Assembly: GCF_000231445.1 (NCBI RefSeq)
Contig: NZ_AGFR01000001.1
Location: forward strand, 1-64,000
Source: Commensalibacter intestini A911
GTDB lineage: Bacteria; Pseudomonadota; Alphaproteobacteria; Acetobacterales; Acetobacteraceae
Length of the DNA: 64,000 nt
Direction of reading: 5' to 3'
Of this stretch, positions 29,423 to 40,123 are shown piece by piece. Positions within the stretch are counted from its first letter, which is position 1. Every line of letters starts with the position of its first letter. Below the pieces are notes generated by a model. That model ran no database searches. It worked only from the letters and a program-made list of their open reading frames with translations, and had not been told where the DNA came from. The position numbers were made by a program, and so were the translations under genes.

Positions 29423-32400
29423 TGCAATTAGAATTGTTAATGAATACTCCTGTTGATGAAGCGAATGCCCAACAACGATTGGCATCAACACCCACGATTT
29501 CCGTCTTTGTGTCTGCTTCGGCGGGGAGTGGTAAAACAAAATTATTGGTTGACCGTTTATTACGCCTGATGCTGCCCAGAAAAGGGCGAGATGGTCAGTT
29601 GCAGCCAGGAACACACCCACAAAAAATCCAATGTTTGACTTATTCCAAAGCAGCAGCTGCGGAAATGGCTATTCGTTTACAGCGTAAATTAAGTGAATGG
29701 GTTGGATATTCAGAGCAAGAACTCGATCAAGCTTTACTTGATTTGGAGATCGAACCCAACGAAGCAATGCGTAAAGCAGCACGTGCTTTGTTTGCTCAAG
29801 TCTTAGATTTACCAGGGGGTATGCGAATTGAAACCAATCATGCCTTTTGTCAATCGATCTTACAGCGTTTTCCTTTAGAAGCTTCGATTAGTCCTCAGTT
29901 TAAAATTATTGAGGAGGGGGACAATATTCTTGCGTTTAAACGTGCGTTTGATGAAAAAATTCATCTTGCGTCAGAACAAGATATTCAACTGTTAAGTCCC
30001 ATTGTAAGTAGTCAGAATTTCTTAGAGATTTTACAAGAGTTACAACAAAATCAACGTTTTTTACCGCCTGTGTTTCGATTAATAGAAGAGGGAGATTTTT
30101 CGTTATATTTGCGTCAGCTCTTGCAACTATCCTGTTCGAGTAGAGAGGAATATTTACACTCTGTTTGTCAAGAATGGCGAGATGAAACGGGGTTTAAAGC
30201 GTATTTACAACAAGCAGTTGAGGCAAACTCTAAGAAATTACAAGATATTGGTAAAGCTGTATTAGAATGGCTGTCTTATCCTACAAAACAACGGATTGAG
30301 ACATGGGAAGTTTTTACGGGTTGTTTTTTGACGCAAAAAAATGAACTGAAATCGATTAAAGGAAATAAAACAGATAATCCAGATATCGCGCCTTATTTGA
30401 TTGAGCAAGGGCAATATGTTTTGGATGTCATCGGTCGATTAAATATTTATACGGTTTATGAATATACAATGGCATTAATGAATGTCTTTGCACCGATTTG
30501 GCAACGTTATCAAGAGATTAAACGAACTCAAGGTGCTTTATATTATAATGATTTGATTGCTTATACATTGACGTTATTGGATGACCCTGGCTCTGCTTGG
30601 GTGTTATATAAACTTGATGGTGGGTTAGATCATATCTTATTGGATGAAGTGCAGGATAACTCTGCGGAACAATGGAAAATCGCTGCGGATTTATCGACAG
30701 AGTTTTTCTCTGGTATCGGGCGAGATGAAGATCAACCACACCCCAGAACCGTTTTTGCGGTGGGGGATTACAAGCAATCTATTTATTCTTTCCAAGGTGC
30801 GAAACCTCAAGAGTTCTTGCATTGGCATAAAGTATTTAAACAAACCGTATTACACGCTGATCAATTATGGGAAGATCCCCAATTACGTGTATCCTTTCGA
30901 TCCAGCCAAATCATTTTAGATTTTGTAGATCATGTTTTTGATCCTAAACAAGATCTGAAAGGGTTATCTGGCGGTGGTGCAGAAAATCAATTTTCAGCAC
31001 ACCGTTCTGCAAGAATGGAAGCACCTGGACGAGTTGACATTTGGCCGTTAACGCGTATTGATGCGTTGGATAAAGAAGAGGAAATGGTGTTATGGCAACC
31101 TCTGAAAGAAAATCAAAAGCATCAAAGCGCAGAGCTCATTTTAGCTGAAACATTAGCGGATTGGATTTCTAAACAAATTGGTAAAGTGCCTCCTTATGGT
31201 GGAAAGCCTATTCACGCTGGAGATATTTTAATTTTAATTCGAAAAAGATCGGTGTTTTCTAAGGCTTTGATTCGTTCATTAAAATCAAAAAATATTCCTT
31301 TGGCGAATTTGGTTAAAACACAACTATTGGATCAATTGGCGGTTCAAGATTTGTTGGTTTTATGTGAGGTTTTGCTATTGCCTCAAGATGATCTGTCGCT
31401 CGCTTGTGTATTAAAATCTCCGTTATGTGGGTTGAATGAAGAAAGTTTGATGGAGCTTGCTGCACCAAGGAAAAATGGTCAAAGCCTTTGGGGAGCTTTG
31501 TTTATCAGGCACAAAGAAAGACCAGATTGGACAGCGTCATGGAAAATGTTGTCCAGTTTATTTTTAAGGATTGATTATGTAACGCCTTATGCTTTGTTGG
31601 TAGAGATTTTAGGGGAGCATCAAGGTCGAACAAGATTATTGGCACGATTAGGTGGTGAAGCAATTGAGGCGATTGATGAGTTATTATCTCAAGCCTTACA
31701 ATATGAAACGCTGCATACCCCCTCTTTGCAAGGTTTTTTATATTGGTTAAAGCAATCCGAACGAATGATTAAAAATGAAGCCGAATCTACGGTGGATATG
31801 GTTCGGATTATGACAGTGCATGGAGCAAAGGGATTACAAGGACGTTTGGTAATCCTGCCTGACACGATGAATGCTGCCTCAAAACAAGGAGGGTTTCAAT
31901 CAGACAAGGTATTGATTTGGAAAAAAGATCCTTCTTTAGGATTAACTGTGCCTTTATATATTCCACAAAAGCAGTTTGATATTGCGGAAAGCCAATTGGA
32001 TAAAGAAGCAAAAAAACAAAGCGATGAAGCGGAAAATAATCGTTTACTGTATGTGGCCTTAACCAGAGCCAGTGAGTGGTTATTGATTTGTGGTTGGCAA
32101 AAACCAACAGGCGAGCATAAAGGGGTGGAAGATCTTCCCATAGGGAATTGGTATAAACATAGTGTATCTGCATTGCGTGAATTAAGAGCGTATTCGCGGG
32201 ATTTTTCTGGGGGATGGGAAGGCGAGCATCTCTGGATTGAGCAAAAATTAGTTGCTTCCCACAAAGAGGATAAAGCGAAGCAAGAGTCACACAAAACAAA
32301 ACCTACAGTTGCTTTGCCAGTATGGATGGGACAAGAAGAAGGTTGGGTTGCAAAACCACTTGCATCAGAAAAATTACCAGCAACACATTTAGCCCCCAGT

Positions 32401-32985
32401 CGTCCAGAAGGAATAGAAATGGGAGATGTTCCGACGGTTATTTCCCCTTTACAAACCAAAGCAAAAAGAGATCCTTTATACCGAGGGCGTTTAGTGCATC
32501 AGCTTTTGCAGTATTTACCTGATTGCCAACAAGAAAAACGTGCAGATATTGCTTTGCATTGGTTAACACCTCTTGAAGGACAATTTTCGTCTAAAGAAAT
32601 ACAGTATTTAGTTAAGCAAGTATTGCAGATTATAGAGCATCCTTTGTTATGTGCTTTATTTGATGCAGAGAGCTTGGTGGAGCAGCCTTTAGTTGGAACG
32701 GTCAATAGTGTTGTTGTAACAGGTCAAATTGATCGGATGCGTATATTACCAGATCAGATTTTGTTATGTGATTTTAAATCAGGTCGTAAAATTCCAGATC
32801 AACCAGAAGATGTGCCTGTTATTTATTTAAAACAGATGTCAGCTTATTGGGCATTATTAAAATTATTATATCCTCATCATCAGATTAAACCTCTGATTGT
32901 TTGGACTGATGCTGCGCGAATTATGTTCTTACCTGAGGAATTATTAGTGAATTATATTCCAAGTGCGAAAGATAATCTTTCTTGA
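29422..32985 (+). CDS. addA: Double-strand break repair helicase-nuclease AddA
   Basis: The roughly 1187-residue protein is a UvrD-like helicase: Walker A SASAGSGKTKLLVDRLL near the N-terminus, motif II LLDEVQDNS, a VGDYKQSIYSFQGA motif and MTVHGAKGLQGRLV for motif V. A C-terminal nuclease has LCDFKSGRK with the catalytic D and K. I chose ATG 29422 (overlapping the addB stop) over a longer frame starting at GTG 29395. AddAB is the alphaproteobacterial counterpart of RecBCD. Confidence 0.95.
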   Translation: MQLELLMNTPVDEANAQQRLASTPTISVFVSASAGSGKTKLLVDRLLRLMLPRKGRDGQLQPGTHPQKIQCLTYSKAAAAEMAIRLQRKLSEWVGYSEQELDQALLDLEIEPNEAMRKAARALFAQVLDLPGGMRIETNHAFCQSILQRFPLEASISPQFKIIEEGDNILAFKRAFDEKIHLASEQDIQLLSPIVSSQNFLEILQELQQNQRFLPPVFRLIEEGDFSLYLRQLLQLSCSSREEYLHSVCQEWRDETGFKAYLQQAVEANSKKLQDIGKAVLEWLSYPTKQRIETWEVFTGCFLTQKNELKSIKGNKTDNPDIAPYLIEQGQYVLDVIGRLNIYTVYEYTMALMNVFAPIWQRYQEIKRTQGALYYNDLIAYTLTLLDDPGSAWVLYKLDGGLDHILLDEVQDNSAEQWKIAADLSTEFFSGIGRDEDQPHPRTVFAVGDYKQSIYSFQGAKPQEFLHWHKVFKQTVLHADQLWEDPQLRVSFRSSQIILDFVDHVFDPKQDLKGLSGGGAENQFSAHRSARMEAPGRVDIWPLTRIDALDKEEEMVLWQPLKENQKHQSAELILAETLADWISKQIGKVPPYGGKPIHAGDILILIRKRSVFSKALIRSLKSKNIPLANLVKTQLLDQLAVQDLLVLCEVLLLPQDDLSLACVLKSPLCGLNEESLMELAAPRKNGQSLWGALFIRHKERPDWTASWKMLSSLFLRIDYVTPYALLVEILGEHQGRTRLLARLGGEAIEAIDELLSQALQYETLHTPSLQGFLYWLKQSERMIKNEAESTVDMVRIMTVHGAKGLQGRLVILPDTMNAASKQGGFQSDKVLIWKKDPSLGLTVPLYIPQKQFDIAESQLDKEAKKQSDEAENNRLLYVALTRASEWLLICGWQKPTGEHKGVEDLPIGNWYKHSVSALRELRAYSRDFSGGWEGEHLWIEQKLVASHKEDKAKQESHKTKPTVALPVWMGQEEGWVAKPLASEKLPATHLAPSRPEGIEMGDVPTVISPLQTKAKRDPLYRGRLVHQLLQYLPDCQQEKRADIALHWLTPLEGQFSSKEIQYLVKQVLQIIEHPLLCALFDAESLVEQPLVGTVNSVVVTGQIDRMRILPDQILLCDFKSGRKIPDQPEDVPVIYLKQMSAYWALLKLLYPHHQIKPLIVWTDAARIMFLPEELLVNYIPSAKDNLS

Positions 32986-33054
32986 TTTCGAAATAGTCGG
33001 TATTATGTATATGTTAATGAATTATTATTCGATTTAGTTACAAAGGAATTAAAC

Positions 33055-33381
33055 ATGGGTGAATTTACAAAAGCAGTTACAGATGCATCGTTTGAAGCAG
33101 ATGTTTTAAAATCTTCTAAACCTGTATTGGTTGATTTTTGGGCTGAATGGTGTGGGCCTTGTAAAATGATTGCCCCCGTATTGGAAGAGTTAGCTAAAGA
33201 ATTAGGGGATACAATAACCATTGCCAAAGTGAATGTTGAAGAAAATCCAGAAACACCAACTAATTTTGGTGTGCGTGGTATTCCAACGATGATTCTATTT
33301 AAAGATGGTGCGCCAGTTGCAACAAAAGTTGGTGCTTTACCTAAAGAAAAATTAAAAGCATGGATTGAATCTGCTTTATAA
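33055..33381 (+). CDS. trxA: Thioredoxin
   Basis: The 108-residue protein has the classic active site [10 protein letters not shown] (C33 and C36), the conserved PVLVDFWA strand, [14 protein letters not shown] with the cis-Pro, and the [10 protein letters not shown]-terminal segment. It is a cytosolic disulfide reductase. It lies 69 bases after addA with its own AAAGGAATT ribosome binding site. It converges with the hopanoid genes. Confidence 0.96.
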   Translation: MGEFTKAVTDASFEADVLKSSKPVLVDFWAEWCGPCKMIAPVLEELAKELGDTITIAKVNVEENPETPTNFGVRGIPTMILFKDGAPVATKVGALPKEKLKAWIESAL

Positions 33382-33394
33382 GAAGCAAATTGAA

Positions 33395-34249
33395 TTAATG
33401 AACATTATCCCAAGTAATTGGGGTAATGTTATGCTCTTTTAAAATCCTAGAAAAGTCTGGATGACATAATGTTTCCAGCTCTTTTGTAGGTTCATATTCA
33501 GGCATTAAATCTTGATATAAGCCAGAGTGGCTGACCGATGGGTGAAAAAAGATTTCTGATCGCCCTTTAGGAAGGTTTTCCAGTAATTTTGAAATCTTAT
33601 CAAATGTCATATGCCCACACCAAGATAATCCAAAACACCAGTCTAAATAACGCATATTTGCACGTCGCAGTTGATATTTAAGAATATTCGTCCAATATTG
33701 CACTAATAAGTTAGGAATATTGTTCTTATAAGTGGTTTGATCCACTTTCATGAGTGTTTTAACGGGCTCGTGTGGCACACGAATATTTCGGACATGAAAT
33801 TCTTTGGCAATTTCAATCAACATTTTTCCGACACTGGGATGTAAATGCATATGCTTATGCACGTCAACATGATCCAAAGGGAGACCCGTATTCGTAAAAG
33901 CCTGTAATTGAGCTCTGATCTCTTTACGCAGTTGATGTTGTATTGGTTTTTTAAAGAAATAATCTATTCCCATCCGTAATTGTTCAGAAGGGAATAGATT
34001 ATTTTGATTTACTAATAAAGGAATTTCAGAGTGCGGTAGAGCAGAGGGGCCTTCGATTACTACAAGATGTAATCCAACTTTAAGCAAAGGTAATCTTTTC
34101 GCTCGTTGAATAGCATCTTCTGCAGCGTCTCCAGCAATCATCAAGTTGGCGGTACTTAAAACCCCTTGACGATGTGCTTGCTCTATTGCTTCGTTGACCT
34201 CGACTGAAAGTCCGAAATCATCAGCCGAGATTAAAACTTGTTTAGTCAC
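33395..34249 (-). CDS. hpnK: Hopanoid biosynthesis deacetylase HpnK
   Basis: The 284-residue protein is a YdjC/ChbG-like carbohydrate deacetylase: the metal-binding N-terminal ISADDFGLS motif, GLHLVVIEG and the LDHVDVHKHMHLHPSV segment carrying His ligands. In hopanoid synthesis HpnK removes the acetyl group from the GlcNAc that HpnI attaches to bacteriohopanetetrol. I chose GTG 34249 because it follows AAAGGAATTTT and gives the usual family start; a longer frame from 34318 would overlap hpnJ. It is the last gene of the dxs-hpnMIJK unit. Confidence 0.9.
   Translation of the reverse strand: MTKQVLISADDFGLSVEVNEAIEQAHRQGVLSTANLMIAGDAAEDAIQRAKRLPLLKVGLHLVVIEGPSALPHSEIPLLVNQNNLFPSEQLRMGIDYFFKKPIQHQLRKEIRAQLQAFTNTGLPLDHVDVHKHMHLHPSVGKMLIEIAKEFHVRNIRVPHEPVKTLMKVDQTTYKNNIPNLLVQYWTNILKYQLRRANMRYLDWCFGLSWCGHMTFDKISKLLENLPKGRSEIFFHPSVSHSGLYQDLMPEYEPTKELETLCHPDFSRILKEHNITPITWDNVH
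33401..33441 (+). terminator. Possible terminator of trxA inside the hpnK 3' end
   Basis: An 11-bp stem with one wobble (33401-33411 with 33420-33430) is followed a few bases later by four T residues. It would lie in the 3' coding end of the converging hpnK gene. The T run is short, so this is tentative. Confidence 0.35.
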
Positions 34250-34271
34250 AAAATTCCTTTGAGTTATAAAA

Positions 34272-35693
34272 TTAAGTGTGTCTATCACGTAAGAATTGGA
34301 AGAACTCAACACCTTCACGTAAACGACGTTTCATCATTTGTGGGCTGGTAATCATTTCTCCAACAATTGAAGCAATCTTTGGTGCGCGGAAGTAGAATTT
34401 TTTATAGAATGTTTCAACGCTATCAAAGATTTCTGTATGAGAGAGATGAGGGTAATGTAATGGTGCGATTTGAACACCATGTTCATCAATTAACTCAGCA
34501 TGATCTTTATCTAACCAACCATTTTCCATTGCTTGTTTATACAAGAAAGTTCCAGGATATGGTGCAGCCAAAGAAACTTGCAATGTATGAGGGTTAATCT
34601 CTGTTGCAAATTTAATGGTTTCTTGGATGGTTTCTTTTGTTTCTCCAGGAAGACCCAAAATAAAGGTCCCGTGGATTTTAATGCCTAGTTCATGACAGTT
34701 TTTGGTAAATTCACGAGCAACTTCAACACGCATTCCTTTTTTAATATTATGAAGGATTTGTTGATTGCCGCTTTCATAACCGACCAATAATAGGCGTAAG
34801 CCGTTATCACGTAATACTTTTAAAGTACTGCGAGGAACATTGGCTTTTGCGTTACAAGACCATGTAACTCCTAATTTACCTAATTCTCTTGCGATTGCTT
34901 CTGCACGAGGAAGATCATCGGTGAAGGTATCATCGTCAAAGAAATACTCTTGGACTTGTGGAAAATATTGTTGTGCAAGTCTGATTTCAGCAGCAACATG
35001 TTCTGGGCTACGGGTACGATATTTATGCCCACCAACTGTTTGTGGCCATAAACAGAAAGTACAATGAGATTTACATCCACGACCTGTATATAAAGAAAGA
35101 TATGGGTGTTTTAAATACCCAATGAAATAATCTTCAATACGGAGGTCTCTTTTATAGACTTCGGTAACGAATGGAAGTGAATCCATATCTTCAATGATCG
35201 CACGGTCTTTATTATGAACGATTTGACCATTTGCGTCACGCCATGAAATCCCATCAACGCTTTTTAAATCCATTCCTTCGGCAATATCTTTGATGGTAAA
35301 ATCAAATTCATTACGAGCAACAAAATCAATAACGTCGCTTTTTTCAAGACTTTCTTGAGGTTGAACCGCTACTTTTGCACCGACCATACCGATTTTAACA
35401 GATGGATTAGCATCTTTTAACATTTTTGCGACTTTAATGTCAGATGAAAAAGATGGGGTTGAAGTATGCATAATGACTAAGTCACGATTTTTAACATCAG
35501 CTAAAATCGGTTCCATTCCCATCCGTGCAGGAGGCGCATCAATAAGACGGCTATTAGGAATTAAAGCAGCAGGTTGAGCAAGCCAAGTTGGATACCAAAA
35601 AGATTTGATTTCACGTTTTGCTTGGTAACGAGAACCAGCACCACCATCAAAACCTTCAAAAGAGGGGGGTTGTAGGAATAGCGTCTTCATCAT
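34272..35693 (-). CDS. hpnJ: Hopanoid biosynthesis radical SAM protein HpnJ
   Basis: The roughly 473-residue protein has an N-terminal cobalamin-binding-like Rossmann domain (about residues 50-165) and a radical SAM core with CxxxCxxC (GCKSHCTFCLWPQ, about 192-204). HpnJ contracts the amino-sugar ring on bacteriohopanetetrol to give the cyclitol ether. The conserved family start MKTLFLQPPSFEGFDGGAGSRY supports starting at ATG 35693 or 35690, not at the far-upstream in-frame Met. hpnI precedes it. Confidence 0.92.
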   Translation of the reverse strand: MMKTLFLQPPSFEGFDGGAGSRYQAKREIKSFWYPTWLAQPAALIPNSRLIDAPPARMGMEPILADVKNRDLVIMHTSTPSFSSDIKVAKMLKDANPSVKIGMVGAKVAVQPQESLEKSDVIDFVARNEFDFTIKDIAEGMDLKSVDGISWRDANGQIVHNKDRAIIEDMDSLPFVTEVYKRDLRIEDYFIGYLKHPYLSLYTGRGCKSHCTFCLWPQTVGGHKYRTRSPEHVAAEIRLAQQYFPQVQEYFFDDDTFTDDLPRAEAIARELGKLGVTWSCNAKANVPRSTLKVLRDNGLRLLLVGYESGNQQILHNIKKGMRVEVAREFTKNCHELGIKIHGTFILGLPGETKETIQETIKFATEINPHTLQVSLAAPYPGTFLYKQAMENGWLDKDHAELIDEHGVQIAPLHYPHLSHTEIFDSVETFYKKFYFRAPKIASIVGEMITSPQMMKRRLREGVEFFQFLRDRHT

Positions 35694-35765
35694 AATGGCA
35701 GTTGTCCTTTGAATTTTACTCTTCAAGTTCGAAAGATATAGTTTTGAATAGATTAAACGATCAGG

Positions 35766-36944
35766 TTATATATCATTATCTGATGTCGTTTGGAACTCTG
35801 GATGTTTTTTTATCGTCATTTTTTGTCCACGCCATGTCACTTTAGTACCAAAAAAACTGTTAAACATCACTAATGCAGAAAACCAGTCTCTATAAGGAAG
35901 TAAGGGCAAGGTAGGAGAAAATGAGTAGTTTAGTCGTTTATTGATAGAATGACAGCATAGTGCTTTGAAACCCCAACAGAGCATAAAAAACATCCAAGAT
36001 GCCCAGGTTAGTGGATTAAACAAAATTGCTAAAGATGCCCAAAACAATGGCAATTGTAGAAAAGAGAGCGTAAATCCAACAGGTTCTAGGATAAATGTTG
36101 TGCGATTCCAGCGTAATTCATGTTCATATAATGAAAATAAATCTTTTTCTGTAATTGTTGTTTGAACAATATTTGGGGCAAGGGCGATATCTAGCTGTTG
36201 CGCTTTGACTTTTCTACCTAATACAGCGTCGTCAGCGACATATTTGACTAAACTTTGAAAGCCACCGACTTTATCTAGTAGATTTTGTTTGATTGCTATG
36301 ACAGCCCCAAGGCAATCTTGGCGACCTAAATGACGGGATAAAAGAACTCCAGGCAAGAAATTATAGTTGATATGCGCGCTAGCCATATACTGCACTTTAG
36401 ACTCAAAAGAGGGGAGGCCACTATATAAAGAAGTCACCATACCAACATTTGGTTTTTGTAGTTCTAGCACGACTTCTTTTATATAATTTTTATCAGGAGC
36501 ATGAATGTCTGAATCGGAAATGATAAACACTTCATTTTTGGCAACAGAGCGCATATTGATTAAGTTAGAAACTTTACGATTACATCCGTGAATATCAGCG
36601 TTAATAACAATATCAATATCTAAAGTTGGATAATTGCTTTTGAGGTCTTTTACGACATTTAAAGCCCGATCATGCTTATGATGTAATCCAAAGATAATCT
36701 GTAGATTAGGATAGTCTTGTTCACAAAAACTTTTTAATGCTTCAAAGAGCATAGGCTCTTTACCAGACAAAGGCTTAAAAATGGTGACTTTGGGTAAGCT
36801 ATCTATAGGTGTAATACTAGTTTGTTTACTTTTTTTAAAGTAGTTCACTAATAAAGAACCAATAGATGCTTGAACACAGCCTAAAGCGGCACAACTTAGT
36901 AAAAACTTATTTGATTTAGAAAGCTTGAATAATGACAAAGACAT
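35766..36944 (-). CDS. hpnI: Hopanoid biosynthesis glycosyltransferase HpnI
   Basis: The 392-residue protein resembles ceramide-glucosyltransferase-type GT2/GT21 enzymes: an N-terminal membrane segment, PKVTIFKPLSGKEPMLFEALKSFCEQDYP, a metal-binding ISDSDIHAP, CLGAVIAIK and a HELRW motif equivalent to (Q/R)xxRW. C-terminal membrane helices follow (about residues 285-335). HpnI adds GlcNAc to bacteriohopanetetrol. It lies between hpnM and hpnJ in one operon. Confidence 0.92.
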   Translation of the reverse strand: MSLSLFKLSKSNKFLLSCAALGCVQASIGSLLVNYFKKSKQTSITPIDSLPKVTIFKPLSGKEPMLFEALKSFCEQDYPNLQIIFGLHHKHDRALNVVKDLKSNYPTLDIDIVINADIHGCNRKVSNLINMRSVAKNEVFIISDSDIHAPDKNYIKEVVLELQKPNVGMVTSLYSGLPSFESKVQYMASAHINYNFLPGVLLSRHLGRQDCLGAVIAIKQNLLDKVGGFQSLVKYVADDAVLGRKVKAQQLDIALAPNIVQTTITEKDLFSLYEHELRWNRTTFILEPVGFTLSFLQLPLFWASLAILFNPLTWASWMFFMLCWGFKALCCHSINKRLNYSFSPTLPLLPYRDWFSALVMFNSFFGTKVTWRGQKMTIKKHPEFQTTSDNDI

Positions 36945-36958
36945 AAATTTCTTAAAGA

Positions 36959-37618
36959 TTACTTATTTTTATGAAAAGATTGCGTTTTTTGATTAAGCAT
37001 TTCCACTAAAGATTGGCTGCCACCTTTTGCTAAAGTAGAGCTGAAATCGCCACGTTGTATAGCAGTTTGGCTGATGTTTCCATTTAGTAAGACGTCAACA
37101 ATTCTCCACCCTTGAGGGGTATTATGAATGATATAATCAATTTGTGTTGCATCGCTGCCTGAACCGACAGTGGTAGTGACAATTTGCTGATTTGCTACAT
37201 TTCCTGCTTTTGTAGTCGCAGAAATTTTAAATTGTGTATCGGTATCGTCTGCAAAGCTAGAGAGATATCTAGCAACGGTATATTCTTTAAAAGCAGCTAG
37301 AACAGCAGCTTTTTCTTGTGGTGTAAAAGAGTTGTAACGATATCCTACAGTTTTTGCGATAATCGCAGAAAAATCATAACTGTTATCCAACGCTTGATTT
37401 AAGAGTGCAGAATGCTGTGCAATCGTCTCTTTCGATGATTGTTGAATAGCACTTAGTGCTTGATAAAGCTTTACAACAGGTTCTTTTACAGCACTTTGCA
37501 TATCTGGTGCAGAAGTGCTGCCAACAGGTTGCTCACGCTGGGTCTGCGCATGAGCTTGAATGGTAACGCCGCTAAGGACTGTAAAACCACACAAAAGGAA
37601 GACATGTTGTAATTTCAT
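36959..37618 (-). CDS. hpnM: Hopanoid-associated HpnM, MlaC/Ttg2D-like periplasmic protein
   Basis: The 219-residue protein has a signal peptide (about residues 1-24, ending AHA before QTQRE) and the MlaC (toluene tolerance Ttg2D) fold: long helices with YNSFTPQEKAAVLAAFKEYTVARYLSSFA and the GWRIVDVLLNGNISQTAIQRGDF signature. MlaC-type proteins ferry lipids through the periplasm. In hopanoid clusters HpnM is presumed to serve hopanoid or lipid trafficking. It sits between dxs and hpnI. Confidence 0.9.
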   Translation of the reverse strand: MKLQHVFLLCGFTVLSGVTIQAHAQTQREQPVGSTSAPDMQSAVKEPVVKLYQALSAIQQSSKETIAQHSALLNQALDNSYDFSAIIAKTVGYRYNSFTPQEKAAVLAAFKEYTVARYLSSFADDTDTQFKISATTKAGNVANQQIVTTTVGSGSDATQIDYIIHNTPQGWRIVDVLLNGNISQTAIQRGDFSSTLAKGGSQSLVEMLNQKTQSFHKNK

Positions 37619-37682
37619 TGTTATATTTACTCTAATTAAAACTTATTATTATAAAGTGATATTAGCCTAAGAGGGCTCATTA

Positions 37683-39701
37683 TCAACCCCCCATAGCTTT
37701 TAAAGCTACTTTAACGATTGATGCAGAATCTAAGCCTGCTTCGGTATATTGTGCAGCTTGTGTGTTATGATGAATGAAAAAATCTGGAATAACCATAGGT
37801 CTAAACCGTACATTATCTAGTAAACCATTGTTAGCTAAATGTTCCATCACGTAAGCACCAAAACCACCACGAGATCCCTCTTCAATCGTAATTAATACTT
37901 TGTGGTTACGTGCTAATTGGTTAATTAAATCAGTATCTAAAGGTTTTGCAAAGCGTGCATCGATAATCGTAGGTGAATAGCCTTGTTCTGTTAATGTTTC
38001 AGCAGCTTTTAAACATTCAGTCAAGCGTGCTCCGAATGAAAGAATAGCGATTCCACCTTTTTCTTTACCTGTTTGATTGCCCATTTCTTGGACAATGCGA
38101 CCTTTACCGATTTCAAGAATTTCTGCTTGATTAGGAAGTTGTAGCCCTAATCCTGGCCCTCTAGGGAATCTAAACGCAATAGGACCTTCATCAAATGCAG
38201 CTGCGGTTGCAGTCATGTGCATCAATTCGACTTCGTCACTTGGTGCCATTAATACGATATCAGGCAAACATCCAAGGTAAGCAATATCATAGGTTCCTGC
38301 ATGTGTTGCACCATCAGCACCTACCAGTCCAGCGCGATCAATAGCAAAACGAACAGGTAATTTTTGTAAAACAACATCATGCATGACTTGGTCATACCCA
38401 CGTTGTAAGAAAGAGGAATAAATTGCACAGAATGGACGCATGCCTTCTGTTGCTAGGCCTGCAGCGAAAGTTACAGCGTGTTGTTCTGCAATACCTACGT
38501 CAAAATAACGATCAGGGAATGTCTCTTGGAATTTATCCAATCCTGTACCAGAAGGCATAGCAGCAGTAATAGCAATAATCTTTTCATCTTCTTTTGCGCG
38601 TTTCAGTAATTCTTTGCTAAAAACGGAAGTGTAAGATGGGGGGCCTGGAGGGGCTTTGGTTTGTTCACCAGTAATAACATTAAATTTAGATACAGCATGA
38701 TATTTATCTCCAGAACTTTCTGCTGGTTTATATCCATGCCCTTTTTGTGTTACGATATGAAGTAAAATGGGCCCGATTTGGTCTGCATCTCGTAAATTTC
38801 GTAAAACTGGAACCAGTTGTTGTAAGTTATGTCCATCGATAGGCCCGACATAATAAAAACCAAGCTCTTCGAATAAAGTGCCGCCAGTCATCATAGAGCG
38901 AGCATATTCTTCAGCTCTTTTTGCTTTTTTCTCGATGCTTTCAGGAAGTTTTTTTGCTACCCTTGCTGCGAGATCACGTAACCCTAAGAAATGACGAGAA
39001 GACAAAAGTTGTGATAAGTAAACAGACATTGACCCAACAGGTTGGGAAATAGACATTTCATTATCATTTAAAATAACGATTAATTTTTCTGCGCCAGGTC
39101 CAGCAACAGCGGCATTATTCATTGCTTCGTAAGCCATGCCTGCAGTAATTGAACCATCGCCAATAACAGCAATTGAATTGCGTTCTTTGTAGCTAGGGTC
39201 ATGTTTTGCTTTATAATGATTGGCAACCGCAATGCCTAAAGCAGCAGAAATAGATGTGGATGAGTGTGCTGCACCAAACGGATCATAGATACTTTCTGAA
39301 CGTTTGGTAAAACCAGATAACCCACCAGGTTGGCGTAACGTACGGATTAACTCTCTACGTCCTGTAAGAATTTTATGAGGATATGCTTGATGTCCGACAT
39401 CCCAAATTAAGGAATCATTGGGTGTGTCAAATACAGCGTGTAAAGCTACTGTGAGTTCAACAACGCCTAAAGAAGCGCCTAAATGTCCGCCGGTTGTTGA
39501 GACAGCATCAATTGTTTCTGCTCGCAGTTCACGAGCAACTTGTTCGAGCTGTTCAATAGATAGATTATTTAAATCTGCTGGAAAGCGAATATGGTCCAGC
39601 AATGGAAAACGCCCATAAGTAGGAATAGATTTAATGAAGTTATCCGATTCATTTCCAGGAACATTATCTTGTTGCTTAGGAGTTTCGGTTGGTTCACCCA
39701 T
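37683..39701 (-). CDS. dxs: 1-deoxy-D-xylulose-5-phosphate synthase
   Basis: The 672-residue thiamine-diphosphate enzyme condenses pyruvate and glyceraldehyde-3-phosphate in the first step of the MEP isoprenoid pathway. Visible are the ThDP/metal motif [18 protein letters not shown] (about residues 177-194), the [15 protein letters not shown] segment and the [10 protein letters not shown]-terminal region. Its N-terminus is about 30 residues longer than in E. coli. Its place at the head of the hpnM-I-J-K run links precursor supply to hopanoid output. ispE elsewhere in the window belongs to the same pathway. Confidence 0.96.
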   Translation of the reverse strand: MGEPTETPKQQDNVPGNESDNFIKSIPTYGRFPLLDHIRFPADLNNLSIEQLEQVARELRAETIDAVSTTGGHLGASLGVVELTVALHAVFDTPNDSLIWDVGHQAYPHKILTGRRELIRTLRQPGGLSGFTKRSESIYDPFGAAHSSTSISAALGIAVANHYKAKHDPSYKERNSIAVIGDGSITAGMAYEAMNNAAVAGPGAEKLIVILNDNEMSISQPVGSMSVYLSQLLSSRHFLGLRDLAARVAKKLPESIEKKAKRAEEYARSMMTGGTLFEELGFYYVGPIDGHNLQQLVPVLRNLRDADQIGPILLHIVTQKGHGYKPAESSGDKYHAVSKFNVITGEQTKAPPGPPSYTSVFSKELLKRAKEDEKIIAITAAMPSGTGLDKFQETFPDRYFDVGIAEQHAVTFAAGLATEGMRPFCAIYSSFLQRGYDQVMHDVVLQKLPVRFAIDRAGLVGADGATHAGTYDIAYLGCLPDIVLMAPSDEVELMHMTATAAAFDEGPIAFRFPRGPGLGLQLPNQAEILEIGKGRIVQEMGNQTGKEKGGIAILSFGARLTECLKAAETLTEQGYSPTIIDARFAKPLDTDLINQLARNHKVLITIEEGSRGGFGAYVMEHLANNGLLDNVRFRPMVIPDFFIHHNTQAAQYTEAGLDSASIVKVALKAMGG

Positions 39702-40123
39702 GTTTTATCTCATCCGTTTTGTTATACAAGGATACAAATGAGCGGAACATTTGTATATTATAGATCGTATTTAAACTGTTTAATAGTAGATTGAAACTTC
39801 TAATTATACGAATCTTTATTTAATAAACAGCATTTTTGATGTTTTTGCTAAATATTTTTTGAAATCAGGCTATTATTGTGTAGCATAATTATCACTATGA
39901 TAAGATAAGACAAGTTTTTTGTGTAAAAACCTCCTTTTTTTATAGAAATACATTATTGTGTGCCCCAACTTAAGTACTGGTGTACTTTAAAAGAATTATT
40001 CTTTTAATGCTAGAAAAGCAATTGAGAGCTTAATTCATTCTTATTATGATATTTTTATTCATCTTAATTGAATATCAAGTTTGTTGTATTTTAATGCCGG
40101 TTTTCCGGTTTGGGAGCTGAAAA
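39702..40123. promoter_or_regulatory. Divergent control region between dxs-hpnMIJK and hpnH
   Basis: There is no gene in these 422 bases. Three dyads stand out. A perfect 9-bp hairpin (39732-39740 with 39748-39756, seven-base loop) lies in what would be the dxs leader, 31 bases before its start. On the hpnH side are a 6-bp dyad (39972-39977 with 39982-39987) and, directly abutting it, a 10-bp palindrome with one central base (39987-40007). They are candidates for operator sites coordinating the two transcripts; promoters themselves could not be fixed. Confidence 0.45.

Noticed and set aside
31808-32459. Long minus-strand open frames inside addA
   Set aside because: They lie wholly antisense to strongly conserved helicase motifs, with no start signals or recognisable protein features.
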